A stretch of 33,257 bases of DNA from Ruminococcus sp. (GTDB taxonomy: Bacteria > Bacillota > Clostridia > Oscillospirales > Ruminococcaceae), in assembly GCA_017463375.1 (NCBI GenBank), contig JAFTPG010000014.1, positions 1 to 33,257 on the forward strand, in the 5' to 3' direction. Below, one piece after another: positions 8,051 through 16,649 of this stretch. The position numbers were made by a program, and so were the translations under genes. The notes below the pieces were generated by a model. The model had not been told where the DNA came from, ran no database searches, and was given only the letters and a program-made list of their open reading frames with translations. The first letter of the stretch is position 1. Each line of letters opens with the position of its first letter.

Positions 8051-8337
8051 CTATTGAGGGAGACCCTTTTGAAAAAGGGTCCGCCTTACTGGCGCGAGTC
8101 CCCTCTGTCCTTCGGACATCTCCCCACACTGTGGGGAGTCACCCTCAAACTCCCTCCCTAAAACTTTTATTTAAATTTTCCAAATAGGGGCATGCCCCTA
8201 TTTGGAAAATTTGAGTTGAAGTCTTTGGAAAGGGGTCTGGGGTGACTCCCTGCGGGGCAGGGAGATGTCGAGCTTGCGAGACAGAGGGTACGGGTGCCGG
8301 TTAGGCAGAACCTTTCTTCAGAAAGGTTTTCCCCAGA
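8051..8337. repeat. Dispersed long repeat, copy C (fullest copy)
   Basis: This is the most complete copy of the element seen at 1-139 and 2329-2495. It holds a chain of hairpins: GACCCTTTT/AAAAGGGTC, CTGTCC-TTC-GGACA, CTCCCCACA/TGTGGGGAG, AGGGGCATGCCCCT, ACTCCCTGC/GCAGGGAG, a variable TGTCG...CGAGACA stem, and AACCTTTC/GAAAGGTT. It has no reading frame of note. The variable stems change in sequence but remain paired between copies. Confidence 0.85.
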
Positions 8338-8473
8338 AGGTTACGAAGATACCCTCGGTAAATTACGATTCTGAAGGCGGAGGATAGCTATTCGTGTGAA
8401 AATACAAGCGCTATTATGCTATTTGAAGTTTGTGGAGTATGTTTTATAAAAAATCAACATGGAGGATTAATAA

Positions 8474-9223
8474 GTGAAAGGGAAAGAGCAAGAAAACAGC
8501 AATTCTTTAAGGATGACGATATCAGATCCTGAACTGGTTCAGAAGATCCGTGAGAGCGGAATAGAGAGTCTTAGCCCGGATGATCTTAATTCGCTTGGTA
8601 TAGAAGTAAAAGACGGGCAGATGTTTTTGGGTGATGCAAGTCAGGCGAATTTGCAGGGAGCCAATAGAGTTAGATTAAAAACAGTTCAAGGCGGAAAATC
8701 AGAACCGTCGCCGCTTAAACGAGGAGTAGTAGGGTATATTGCGGTTTTGCTTGTCGTGTTAGTCGTGTTAAGCATTATAGGCATTATCAGCTGTAAAATG
8801 TTTCTGCCGTCTTTAACATATAAGGATATGATTTTTATATCCCTGTTTTTTGTAGTGGGCTTAGGAATCTGTTTGAATGAATTTCGCACCGCATCTGCTG
8901 CAAAGAAATATCTTACGGAACGTGTTCAGGGAAAATGCATTTCTCACGAATCTGCTTCCGGGACAGGGAATCTGCGTAAAAAGAGGTCAATATTTGAATA
9001 TACATACAGAGATAAGGTTTATCGAAGCTGTGAAAGTGTCTTTGCAAACAAAGGGTATGCGAAGTTGGGAGAAGTAAGAGAACTTATGATTTCACCAGAG
9101 AATCCGCGGTGTATATATGACCCTATAGCCGGAAAAGCGAGGAAAATCGGTGGAATCACGATTGGAATGATTTTTATTGTTATTACTGCAGTTGTGGTAG
9201 TTTGTGTATATATAAATGGTTAA
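8474..9223 (+). CDS. Membrane protein with DUF3592-like domain
   Basis: The 249 aa protein has a hydrophilic N-terminal 75 residues with no match I recognise. Two close membrane helices follow (about 80-105 and 115-135). A cytoplasmic or extracellular beta-rich domain comes next (140-215), and then a final helix (220-245). The middle stretch with FEYTYRDKVY and PENPRCIYDP resembles DUF3592, a domain of unknown function. The GTG start has a GGAGG ribosome-binding site. It appears to be a single-gene unit between the repeat and the sigma-factor region. Confidence 0.65.
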   Translation: MKGKEQENSNSLRMTISDPELVQKIRESGIESLSPDDLNSLGIEVKDGQMFLGDASQANLQGANRVRLKTVQGGKSEPSPLKRGVVGYIAVLLVVLVVLSIIGIISCKMFLPSLTYKDMIFISLFFVVGLGICLNEFRTASAAKKYLTERVQGKCISHESASGTGNLRKKRSIFEYTYRDKVYRSCESVFANKGYAKLGEVRELMISPENPRCIYDPIAGKARKIGGITIGMIFIVITAVVVVCVYING

Positions 9224-9244
9224 TTGCATTGTAAAGATGATATA

Positions 9245-9364
9245 ATGAGATTTGAATTTTTAATAGGTGATGATTATGAGCACGCTCTAAGAGAATGTGC
9301 TGCATTTTGGGAACTTGCAGATAACACAATAGATTCTATTATGCTATATGCACAAATTCTGTGA
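9245..9364 (+). CDS. Possible 39-residue protein overlapping a terminator
   Basis: A reading frame from ATG at 9245 to TGA at 9362 encodes MRFEFLIGDDYEHALRECAA and 19 further residues. The composition looks protein-like (amphipathic, with Trp and Cys). However, the ribosome-binding site is weak and the last 7 codons lie in the first arm of a terminator. It may be a small protein, or the surviving end of a lost gene. Confidence 0.3.
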   Translation: MRFEFLIGDDYEHALRECAAFWELADNTIDSIMLYAQIL

Positions 9365-9393
9365 AATGGATTTGTGCATATAGCTATTTTTTT
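9343..9393 (+). terminator. Strong intrinsic terminator
   Basis: A perfect 15-base-pair stem (9343-9357 with 9370-9384) encloses a 12-base loop and is followed by TATTTTTTT. Confidence 0.9.
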
Positions 9394-9464
9394 GAAGCAG
9401 GTGCAACAAAAACGGCAAAATCTGACACTGTATTTATGAATCGATTCAAAAGGGGGAATAAAAC

Positions 9465-9971
9465 ATGAAAGACTTCGCCAAGGACATCGGACTGGCGAGA
9501 AAGGGAGATACAGCGGCATTTGCGAGACTGTACTCAGAGGTTTACAAGGATTTGTATCACATAGCTCTGTACAGCCTCAGGGATTCCCATGATGCCTGCG
9601 ACGCAGTCAGCGATACGGTAATGGACGCATTCTGTACCATTGGAAAGCTGAAAGATGAAAAAGCGTTCAGAAACTGGATAATGCGTATTCTTTCGGCAAA
9701 GATCAAGCGCAGACAGAGGGAATACTATAATGCTCCGGCAGAGATAGAGGAAGCATTTCAGGAGGGCTTTAACTTTGACTTTGTCTCATTTGAGGTCAGG
9801 GAGGCGCTGGAGAATCTTGACAGTGAATCAAGACTGCTTCTGTCGATGTCGGTGCTGGGAGGCTATACCAGCGAGGAAATTGCAAAAATATGCGAAACAA
9901 AAGCGGCTACTGTGAGGTCGAAGCTTTCGAGAATAAAAAAACGTCTCGGAGCCGAGCTGAGCAGAGAATGA
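9465..9971 (+). CDS. ECF-type sigma-70 family RNA polymerase sigma factor
   Basis: The 168 aa protein has the two domains of an ECF sigma factor. Region 2 (about residues 8-75, with the Dxx-AFxxLYxxxYKDLY pattern) binds the -10 element and the core enzyme. Region 4 (about 110-165, ending SEEIAKICETKAATVRSKLS) is a helix-turn-helix for the -35. There is no region 3. The ribosome-binding site is AAGGGGG. It is followed 23 bases later by a single-pass protein with an extracellular propeller, the usual place for its anti-sigma partner. It most likely responds to an envelope or extracellular signal. Confidence 0.9.
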   Translation: MKDFAKDIGLARKGDTAAFARLYSEVYKDLYHIALYSLRDSHDACDAVSDTVMDAFCTIGKLKDEKAFRNWIMRILSAKIKRRQREYYNAPAEIEEAFQEGFNFDFVSFEVREALENLDSESRLLLSMSVLGGYTSEEIAKICETKAATVRSKLSRIKKRLGAELSRE

Positions 9972-9994
9972 CCGATTGCGAAAGGAGAATTGCC

Positions 9995-12268
9995 ATGAGC
10001 GGAAATTCAGGAAAGAATGACGATATGATTAAAAAAGCACTGGAAGCGGCGCCTGTTCCCGAGGAGCTTAGTCCCGGGAATATAGAGAAAATGCTCGACG
10101 AAAAGGCTCCTGTAAAAAAGAGAAAGAATATTAAATATACCGCACTGAAAATCACTGCCGGAGCTGCGGCTTGTGCAGTGATCGGAGGATTCGGTGTGCA
10201 CTATGCAGAACAAGGAAATTTATTCAATAAAGAAAATAAAAAGAGTCTCGTCGGAGCGTCGTACAGCTCTGTGCAGGAGACCGGCGGCAGTAAGGATAAA
10301 GAAAGCTCCCGTCAGCTCATCAGCGACGGCGGCATTGAGAGCTATGAACAGCTGTATCAGCTGCTCGGAGAGGCTTCGGAAAGCTACAATGAAACTATTG
10401 CATCCGGCTGGGGCGGTATGATATATGAGGAAACTGCTATGGAGGATGGTGCTGTTGAGGAAGAGGCTGTTGACAGCGAGGCACCTATGGAGAATGAAAA
10501 CGAATCTGCCCAAGGTATGCTTACCGACGACTCGACTGCTATAAACGGCGGAATGGGTGACGGTGGCGGCGGCGGAGAGGGTGACTCCGACTATTATAAC
10601 ACCTACAATCAGGAGCAGGGCGTTCTCGAAGCTGACATCGTCAAGACCGACGGCGAGCATATCTACTATCTCTACACCGAATACGACTGGGATACAGGCA
10701 ATGACCATAGCTATATCAATATTGCAGCGGCAGACAACGGCAGCTTTACAGAAGCAGTCAAGCTTGATATTTCAGATGATTTCCCTGTTCCTGACGGAGA
10801 TTATGATGAGAAATATACTTATCTTCAGGATATGTACCTTTACAACGATATGCTTATCGTTATTGCCGGAATGGATATGTATATCAGCCATGAGAAAATA
10901 ACTGTCAGCATGGAGGACTGTATCGGCTATAGCCGGAACACCTATTCTGCCGCAACCTGCGTCAATGTATACACAACAGGCACAGAGCCTCAGCTTATCG
11001 GTTCATACATGCAGGACGGCAGCTATAATGATGTAAGAATTGCCCCTGACGGATATATGTACCTGATTACAAACGATTTTTCGGAGAGCTATGAGGTGAT
11101 AGACGGTGCGGAGGACGTTGAGTCGTATGTTCCGACATATACCTTCGGCGAGGAGACCTGCCTTGTTGCTCCGGAAGATATCATTGTTCCCGAATGCGGA
11201 TTAGAGGAAAATCCAAGCATAAATTACACGATTGTCGGCAGTCTTGACTTCAATACCTCGGGAGCTTTTACAGAAACTGATATTCTTTCTTTTGCAGGCT
11301 TCTCAGGTGAGCTGTACTGCTCCGGAAGCAATATCTATATCGCAGACGGCTGGGATGAAACTGTGATTAACCGTATTTCACTTGAGAACGGAATTATAGC
11401 TCCGGCAGCCTCGGGAACGGTCAAGGGATATATCAAGGATCAGTTCTCAATGAGTGAGTATAACGGTTATTTCAGAGTTGCAACGACTGAGAATCTCGGC
11501 GAGGAGACTATTGAGGAATATGAGGGCGAGACCTTTGTTTCGTATCGGGATTTAGGTGAGACAAACCATGTATTCGTGCTCGATATGGATATGAATATTG
11601 TCGGAAGCATCAGCGATTTCGGTGTGGATGAGACAATTAAATCCGTGAATTTCAGTGGAGATACAGCGTATGTCGTTACCTATGAGCAGACAGATCCGCT
11701 GTTCTCGATCGACCTGAGCGACCCGACTGCTCCCGTGATACTTGACGAATTCAAGATTCTCGGCTACAGCACATATATGCAGCAGTGGAGCGACGGACTG
11801 CTTCTCGGCTTCGGCGCAAGTGCTGACGAAAATGGTGTCGAGGACGGCGTAAAGCTTGTGATGTTCGACAATTCAGATCCATACGATCTCCGTGAGGTCG
11901 GTATCGAGATGATGACCAGCGATCCGTTGGAGGACGATTACTGGATCTATTCTGACGCACTCTGGGAGCGCAAAATGCTTCTCATCGCACCGGAAAAAAA
12001 TATAATCGGTGTTCCTTATATGTACAGCTCCTATGATGAAGAAAACGGCGGAGTATATACTATAGAATCCAGATATGAGTTCTTCAGCTATGAGGACGGC
12101 GATTTTGTGGGCAAAGGCTCTATAGCAAAGGATATCACCAACAGTGAAAGGGCTTCCAGCTTTGAAAGAGCTGTCTATATCGGCGATTATGTCTATATTA
12201 TCTCGGGTGACAGCTTCATTGCTGCGGATATTGACACCATTACTGTGTCCGACAGCGTTGCTTTCTGA
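9995..12268 (+). CDS. Membrane-anchored beta-propeller protein (PF09826-like), likely anti-sigma/sensor partner
   Basis: The 757 aa protein has a short cytoplasmic N-terminus (1-48) and one membrane helix (about 49-70). A Ser/Glu/Gly-rich linker (75-205) and a large extracellular domain follow. That domain opens with the VLEADIVKTDGEHIYYLY signature of the secreted C-terminal beta-propeller family. Later LFSIDLSDPTAP is also typical of it. I choose ATG 9995 because an AAAGGAG ribosome-binding site precedes it; an in-frame ATG at 9968 overlaps the sigma gene. The layout resembles RsgI-type anti-sigma receptors, in which a short cytoplasmic part holds the sigma factor. No classical anti-sigma motif is evident in the 48 N-terminal residues, so the anti-sigma role is inference. 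Confidence 0.8.
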   Translation: MSGNSGKNDDMIKKALEAAPVPEELSPGNIEKMLDEKAPVKKRKNIKYTALKITAGAAACAVIGGFGVHYAEQGNLFNKENKKSLVGASYSSVQETGGSKDKESSRQLISDGGIESYEQLYQLLGEASESYNETIASGWGGMIYEETAMEDGAVEEEAVDSEAPMENENESAQGMLTDDSTAINGGMGDGGGGGEGDSDYYNTYNQEQGVLEADIVKTDGEHIYYLYTEYDWDTGNDHSYINIAAADNGSFTEAVKLDISDDFPVPDGDYDEKYTYLQDMYLYNDMLIVIAGMDMYISHEKITVSMEDCIGYSRNTYSAATCVNVYTTGTEPQLIGSYMQDGSYNDVRIAPDGYMYLITNDFSESYEVIDGAEDVESYVPTYTFGEETCLVAPEDIIVPECGLEENPSINYTIVGSLDFNTSGAFTETDILSFAGFSGELYCSGSNIYIADGWDETVINRISLENGIIAPAASGTVKGYIKDQFSMSEYNGYFRVATTENLGEETIEEYEGETFVSYRDLGETNHVFVLDMDMNIVGSISDFGVDETIKSVNFSGDTAYVVTYEQTDPLFSIDLSDPTAPVILDEFKILGYSTYMQQWSDGLLLGFGASADENGVEDGVKLVMFDNSDPYDLREVGIEMMTSDPLEDDYWIYSDALWERKMLLIAPEKNIIGVPYMYSSYDEENGGVYTIESRYEFFSYEDGDFVGKGSIAKDITNSERASSFERAVYIGDYVYIISGDSFIAADIDTITVSDSVAF

Positions 12269-12295
12269 TTCCTCCGAAATTTATCATAAACAAGT

Positions 12296-12335
12296 ATTAT
12301 GGGCGTACTTTTACGCCCATAATCAGTTTTATTTA
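12296..12335 (+). terminator. Intrinsic terminator after the sigma/propeller pair
   Basis: A perfect 12-base-pair stem, ATTATGGGCGTA with TACGCCCATAAT, and a CTTT loop are followed by CAGTTTTATTT. Confidence 0.85.
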
Positions 12336-12363
12336 GGTAAAAAATAAAATTTTCTGAAAAGTG

Positions 12364-12392
12364 TTGACATCTCCTTCTCTTTCTGATATAAT
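12364..12392 (+). promoter_or_regulatory. Promoter of tRNA-Trp
   Basis: TTGACA (12364-12369), a 17-base spacer and TATAAT (12387-12392) form a full consensus, 17 bases before the tRNA. Confidence 0.9.
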
Positions 12393-12408
12393 AATACTGT
12401 TCTCATTT

Positions 12409-12484
12409 AGGGGTATAGCTCAGTTGGTAGAGCAGCGGTCTCCAAAACCGCGTGCCGAGGGTTCAAGTCCTTCTGCCCCTGCCA
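12409..12484 (+). tRNA. tRNA-Trp (anticodon CCA)
   Basis: The 76-base cloverleaf has acceptor arm AGGGGTA pairing with TGCCCCT. The anticodon stem GCGGT/ACCGC encloses CTCCAAA, with CCA at 12442-12444. The T-arm is GGTTCAAGTCC. Discriminator G and an encoded CCA end follow. Confidence 0.97.
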
Positions 12485-12495
12485 GATTCAATAAG

Positions 12496-12533
12496 GAGAA
12501 AACATCGTAAAGTCGGTGTTTTCTCTTTTTTAT
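12496..12533 (+). terminator. Intrinsic terminator of tRNA-Trp
   Basis: GAGAAAACATCG pairs with CGGTGTTTTCTC (one G-T pair), followed by TTTTTATTTTATT. Confidence 0.85.
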
Positions 12534-12681
12534 TTTATTCAGAGATTTCGTCCGCAGAGTATTATAAATTATGCGCCCGGCGGATGAGATCTGCCCTGAC
12601 GCCGGAGACGCAAGCCGTCACACCGATGTCGGAAATGTGCTATAAAAAGTCGATTTTATTCTAATTATGTTGAGATAAATG

Positions 12682-12690
12682 TGCTATAAT
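12682..12690 (+). promoter_or_regulatory. Extended -10 promoter of the GH43 gene
   Basis: TGCTATAAT is an extended -10 element 45 bases before the GH43 start codon. No convincing -35 is seen, which fits a promoter needing an activator. The AraC-type gene downstream is a candidate activator. Confidence 0.45.
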
Positions 12691-12734
12691 TTCTACAGAA
12701 GTGAAAAATTACATTCTTCTGGGAGGTTTGAATT

Positions 12735-14993
12735 ATGCACAGTAAACATTCAAAATTATTGGCGGCAGCATTATCTGCTGTTATGCTTTTCGGAGCACAG
12801 GCAGCAGTGTTTCCGGCAGCGGCTGAGGAGAATACAGCCGGCATGATAACATCCGAAGCAGTTGAGACTCTGGAGGGGATTACTATAAGCAGCGATAAAA
12901 TCAGCACGGGAAATTACAAGGATACGGATTATAATAACCCTGTTTCTTCCGACTTCTTCTGCGCTGACCCTACGTCAGTCGAATATAACGGAAGACTGTA
13001 CCTCATCGGAACAAATGACCATGAGCAGTTTGAGGCAAAGGGACCCGATGTGGACAATACCTACGAATGCATTAAGTCTATGGTAGTTTTGTCTACCGAT
13101 GACATGGTAAACTGGACTTATCACGGCGAGATCAATATCGGGGAAATAGCTCCGTGGATAATCAATTCATGGGCTCCGTCAGTCGTTTCAAGAGTTGAAG
13201 ACGACGGCAAAACTCATTTTTATCTTTATTTCTCCAACAACGGTCTGGGCGTAGGCGTAATTCACGCTACCGATCCCACAGGTCCGTGGGACGACCCCCT
13301 TGGCGAGCCGCTCATTTCAACAAGCACTCCCGGACTTACAGACTGTCCCAATCCCTTTGACCCCGGCGCTGTTATTGATGATAACGGAGTAGGCTGGCTC
13401 TCCTTCGGCGCAGGCAAGGCGTCCGACGGAACAACCTATATGCCCGGTTCAAACAGAATCGTAAGACTCGGAGAGGACATGGTTTCCATCGACAGCGAAT
13501 TTGCTGAGATTCCTGCCCCCTATCATTTCGAGGCAAGCGAGCTGAACTATATTAACGGCACTTATGTTTACACATACAATACCGACTGGAGCGACCATAC
13601 AGAGCAGTGGGATTACGACTGTGAAGTTCCTTCTGCATGCAGCATGGTTTATATGACCACTAAAACTCCTCTCGACCCCGACAGCTGGGAGATGAAGGGC
13701 GAATACTTTAAGAATCCCGGTCTTTCAGGCTTTGACTATTCAAATAATCACACTCATCTTCATAAATTCAACGACAATTATTACATTTTCTACCATACTC
13801 TTATGCTCAAGCAAGGCATGGGTATTTCCGGGTCTTACAGAAGCCTTAATGTTGATACGATAAATGTTGACGAGGAAACGGTTACTATTGAAAAAACAGG
13901 CGGTACGAAAAAGGGCGTAAGCTCGATCGTATGCGTTGACCCGTTTGAGGTAAATCAGGCGGCAGAGCTTAATAATACTGCCGATATTTCCTTTGATACC
14001 TCGGACGCAAAAAATCCCGTTGTAATAAGCGACGGCGAGGGCTCATGGATAAGCGTAAGAGATGTTGAATTTACAGAATCAACAGATACGGGCGAGGAGG
14101 AAGCTCCTGTTGAGCTTGAGCTGACAGGCGTTGATACTATCCGCTATGATATAACTGTTACAAGCGTTGATAAGAATACCACTGTTTCAATGTATCCGTC
14201 AACCAAGGACGGAGGAGACTGCGCTGGCTCTGTTGACATTACCGGAACAGGCAAGTACTCGATCACCTGCGACATGGGCGGATCTGAGCAGCTTATGAAT
14301 CTGGGCTATTTCAAAGCGTCCGACGACGCACTCATTACCTTTGTTGTCAACAGCATTACGCTCAATGACAAGTATGAATTTGATATATCCACAGAGCTTA
14401 CTAATACAAGAGAGTGGGCAGACGGTCTGAAGAATATCTGGAACGGATTTTCCGACGGAGATACAGTCTATACCTCTGACTATGCAGAGCTGAGATATAT
14501 CGCTGCCGACGACGCTATTGAGCTGTTTGGCGCAGCTGAGATCCCGAATGGAAGCACCAACGGCAATGCACCTCTGCTTGAAGAGCCTGTTACCTTCTAC
14601 GGAAAGGTAAAGGGTACGGGCAGAGTTGAGGTAAGACTTGACAGTCCCACAGGCGAGGTTCTTACAAGCATAGACTTTGATACTCCCGACAGCTATCAGA
14701 CGGTTTATAACAGCGAGGTGGCTCAGACAGGCGGAACTCACGATCTGTACTTTGTATTTTCCGGCGCAGATATTTCACTTGCGTCATGGCAGTTTGCCGC
14801 TGAGAATGAAGAAACAGTGACCGGTGATGTCAATGCTGACGGAGTATTAAATGTTGCCGACCTTGTTTCATTGCAGAAATATGTTCTTGGCAAAGAAACT
14901 CCCGCAAATTATAAGGCATGCGATCTTTGTGAGGACGGCTGTATTGACTCGTTTGATATTATCATGATGAGAAAGGCTCTTCTTGCACAGTAG
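12735..14993 (+). CDS. Secreted GH43 glycosidase with CBM6-like module and type I dockerin
   Basis: This 752 aa cellulosomal enzyme has a signal peptide (1-30, cut near FPAAA) and a GH43 five-bladed propeller (about 60-400). The catalytic set is readable: Asp78 in ADPTS (base), Asp209 in PFDPGAVID (pKa modulator) and Glu266 in FEASEL (acid). A beta-sandwich region (about 425-540) and a CBM6-like module (about 545-690, ending in GGTHDLYFVFSG) follow. A dockerin (693-752) has two calcium loops, DVNADGVLNVAD and DLCEDGCIDSFD. It probably removes arabinose or xylose from hemicellulose while docked on a scaffoldin. Exact GH43 subfamily not assigned. The ribosome-binding site is GGGAGG. Confidence 0.9.
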   Translation: MHSKHSKLLAAALSAVMLFGAQAAVFPAAAEENTAGMITSEAVETLEGITISSDKISTGNYKDTDYNNPVSSDFFCADPTSVEYNGRLYLIGTNDHEQFEAKGPDVDNTYECIKSMVVLSTDDMVNWTYHGEINIGEIAPWIINSWAPSVVSRVEDDGKTHFYLYFSNNGLGVGVIHATDPTGPWDDPLGEPLISTSTPGLTDCPNPFDPGAVIDDNGVGWLSFGAGKASDGTTYMPGSNRIVRLGEDMVSIDSEFAEIPAPYHFEASELNYINGTYVYTYNTDWSDHTEQWDYDCEVPSACSMVYMTTKTPLDPDSWEMKGEYFKNPGLSGFDYSNNHTHLHKFNDNYYIFYHTLMLKQGMGISGSYRSLNVDTINVDEETVTIEKTGGTKKGVSSIVCVDPFEVNQAAELNNTADISFDTSDAKNPVVISDGEGSWISVRDVEFTESTDTGEEEAPVELELTGVDTIRYDITVTSVDKNTTVSMYPSTKDGGDCAGSVDITGTGKYSITCDMGGSEQLMNLGYFKASDDALITFVVNSITLNDKYEFDISTELTNTREWADGLKNIWNGFSDGDTVYTSDYAELRYIAADDAIELFGAAEIPNGSTNGNAPLLEEPVTFYGKVKGTGRVEVRLDSPTGEVLTSIDFDTPDSYQTVYNSEVAQTGGTHDLYFVFSGADISLASWQFAAENEETVTGDVNADGVLNVADLVSLQKYVLGKETPANYKACDLCEDGCIDSFDIIMMRKALLAQ

Positions 14994-15194
14994 TAGTATA
15001 CTTATCTGCAAAAAATAGAGCTGCGCTGAATTCTGCACAGGAAGCTCTGTAATAAGCACAGCTTCCATATCAGTACAGCTTTAACCTCTTTGCAGTTATG
15101 ATGTTCATTCGTTATCAGAGGATAGCGGATATCCGGATGAACGGAAAAATCACCTATAAGCTATCCTGTATTCCTATGTAAAGACAAATAAGAT

Positions 15195-15238
15195 GAAACA
15201 GCCGTATTCCCGGAAACAGGTGAATACGGCTGTTTTCA
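15195..15238. terminator. Bidirectional terminator between GH43 and AraC genes
   Basis: AACAGCCGTATTC (15197-15209) pairs with GAATACGGCTGTT (15222-15234). T-rich sequence follows on both strands. It sits between the convergent GH43 and AraC genes and touches the AraC stop. The rest of 14994-15194 holds only a weaker AGGATAGC/GCTATCCT stem. Confidence 0.8.
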
Positions 15239-16105
15239 TTTGCGGACAAGTCTGAGATACTCAGACGGAGTCATGCCTGTATGCTTTTTAAAAATTCTGC
15301 TGAAATAGTTGTGATCGTCATAGCCGCAGCTCCAGGCAATCTCGCCGATAGACATCTCCGTTGACCTTAAAAGCTGCTGAGCTTTTTTTATTCTCAGGCT
15401 TGCAATGTAAAGCTTAGGAGCTGCGGAAAATGCGGCTTTGAAAAGTCTGAGGAACTGCCTTTCCGAATAGCCCGTCATTCGTGCAAGTTCCTCCGTAGTA
15501 ATGCTGCTGCAATAATTATTTTCAATATATGCCGCAGCGTCGGCAAGCTTTAAAAGCTCGTTGCCGGGACTTATCCTGTCGGTGCGGTAGAGCTTTGAAA
15601 GCATGATACAGAGCAGACTGAACTCAGAGAAAACAAGATCCTTCCAGCCGGTATCCTTTTTGCTGTAGTGGTTCATCATTTCGGTTATCATATTTTCTAC
15701 CGCAGGAAATTCACCTGCCGAAAGCCTGAGCTGACTGCAAAAATAATAATTCTGGGAATAATGCGGCTCAAGCACGAAAAGAGCCTGAAATCCGGGAATT
15801 TTCTTCATATCGTATACATTTGCAAATACATCATCAGGTCTGAACATGATATTGCATATTTTCAGATGCTCTGCCTTCATAAAGCTGTGCTCGGTGAACT
15901 GGTTGATTACAAAAACGTCTCCCTTTGAAACCTCGTACTGCTGGCTGTTGACGATATGCTGAGCCGAGCCGTCAAGGATGATAACAAGCTCGGAAAAGTC
16001 CTCATGACCGTGAAGATAGCAGTCGTCTTTCTCATGAAAGCCGTATTGGAGGTGCACAGGAAATTCATCCGAGCCGGAAAACAGTTTAAATGGAAATTTT
16101 ATCAA
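15236..16105 (-). CDS. AraC family transcriptional regulator with cupin sensor domain
   Basis: The 289 aa protein has an N-terminal cupin-type sugar-sensing domain (about 10-130, with HGHEDFSELVIILDG) and a C-terminal pair of AraC helix-turn-helix motifs (about 185-289). The second shows the signature GYDDHNYFSRIFKKHTGMTP. The start is TTG at 16105 with a GGGAGG ribosome-binding site 8 bases before it. Two overlapping TATAAT hexamers lie upstream at 16145-16155. It is convergent with the GH43-dockerin gene and is the obvious candidate to activate it, but no binding site is proven. Confidence 0.9.
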   Translation of the reverse strand: MIKFPFKLFSGSDEFPVHLQYGFHEKDDCYLHGHEDFSELVIILDGSAQHIVNSQQYEVSKGDVFVINQFTEHSFMKAEHLKICNIMFRPDDVFANVYDMKKIPGFQALFVLEPHYSQNYYFCSQLRLSAGEFPAVENMITEMMNHYSKKDTGWKDLVFSEFSLLCIMLSKLYRTDRISPGNELLKLADAAAYIENNYCSSITTEELARMTGYSERQFLRLFKAAFSAAPKLYIASLRIKKAQQLLRSTEMSIGEIAWSCGYDDHNYFSRIFKKHTGMTPSEYLRLVRK

Positions 16106-16182
16106 GCCGTTCGCCTCCCGCCGTGTTATTCTGGAAATCTGCTGATTATATTATAGCTTAACCTCAGAAGAATTGCAACTGT

Positions 16183-16522
16183 GTAGGGGCGCATTCCGTG
16201 CGCCCATTTCGTTTTTTGAAATTTGGATTTAACATGTAGGGGACGGCGTCCCCGACGTCCCATTCATCCGTCCGTTTCGTTTCTCCGGATTTGGTTCACC
16301 ATGTAGGGGCGCATTCCGTGCGCCCACATAGAATATCCGAAAAAATCAAACGGGCGAGCGGAACTCGCCCCTACGGAATTGGGTCTGGTTGACCATGTAG
16401 GGGCGGATATCATCCGCCCGTTTTGTTGAAGATTCCCTGTGTGGGCTGCCACAGGCAGCCCCTACAATTTAAATCCATCACCGCAATATTATCAAACGGG
16501 CGCACGGAATGCGCCCCTACAA
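16183..16522. repeat. Block of seven GTAGGGGC-type palindromic modules
   Basis: Seven short imperfect palindromes stand here in mixed orientation: 16183-16205, 16236-16261, 16303-16325, 16352-16374, 16397-16419, 16443-16465 and 16498-16520. Each has a GTAGGGGCG or GGGCTGCC arm, a short core that differs by type (CATTCCGTG, GATATCATC, AGCGGAACT, CACAGG) and a returning CGCCC or CGCCCCTAC arm. Two composites recur elsewhere with their spacers: 16302-16374 again at 18509-18581 and 20730-20802, and 16475-16520 again at 18388-18431 and 19682-19723. No coding potential. Confidence 0.9.
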
Positions 16523-16555
16523 AGAAAAATCCGTCCGGCTTTGCCGGACACCTTC

Positions 16556-16587
16556 ATTGTCAATTATCCATTGTCAATTGTCAATTG
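16556..16587 (+). repeat. TTGTCAATT tandem repeat
   Basis: Four near-copies of an ATTGTCAATT-like unit stand in a row just before the asnS promoter. They are AT-rich and non-coding. Confidence 0.7.
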
Positions 16588-16614
16588 ATTTGTGCGAAAT
16601 TTTGCATAAATCCC

Positions 16615-16643
16615 TTGACACCGCCGGAGAAAGGTGATATAAT
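16615..16643 (+). promoter_or_regulatory. Promoter of the asnS T-box transcript
   Basis: TTGACA (16615-16620), a 17-base spacer and TATAAT (16638-16643) form a full consensus sigma-A promoter. Confidence 0.92.
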
Positions 16644-16649
16644 AAATGA

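Noticed and set aside
10220-10708. Antisense hydrophobic frame inside the beta-propeller gene
   Set aside because: It mirrors an acidic, Gly-rich linker; there is no start signal and it lies opposite a gene with family motifs.
16183-16522. Possible CRISPR array
   Set aside because: The palindromes are unevenly spaced, in both orientations and with differing cores; there are no uniform repeats, no spacers of equal length and no cas genes.
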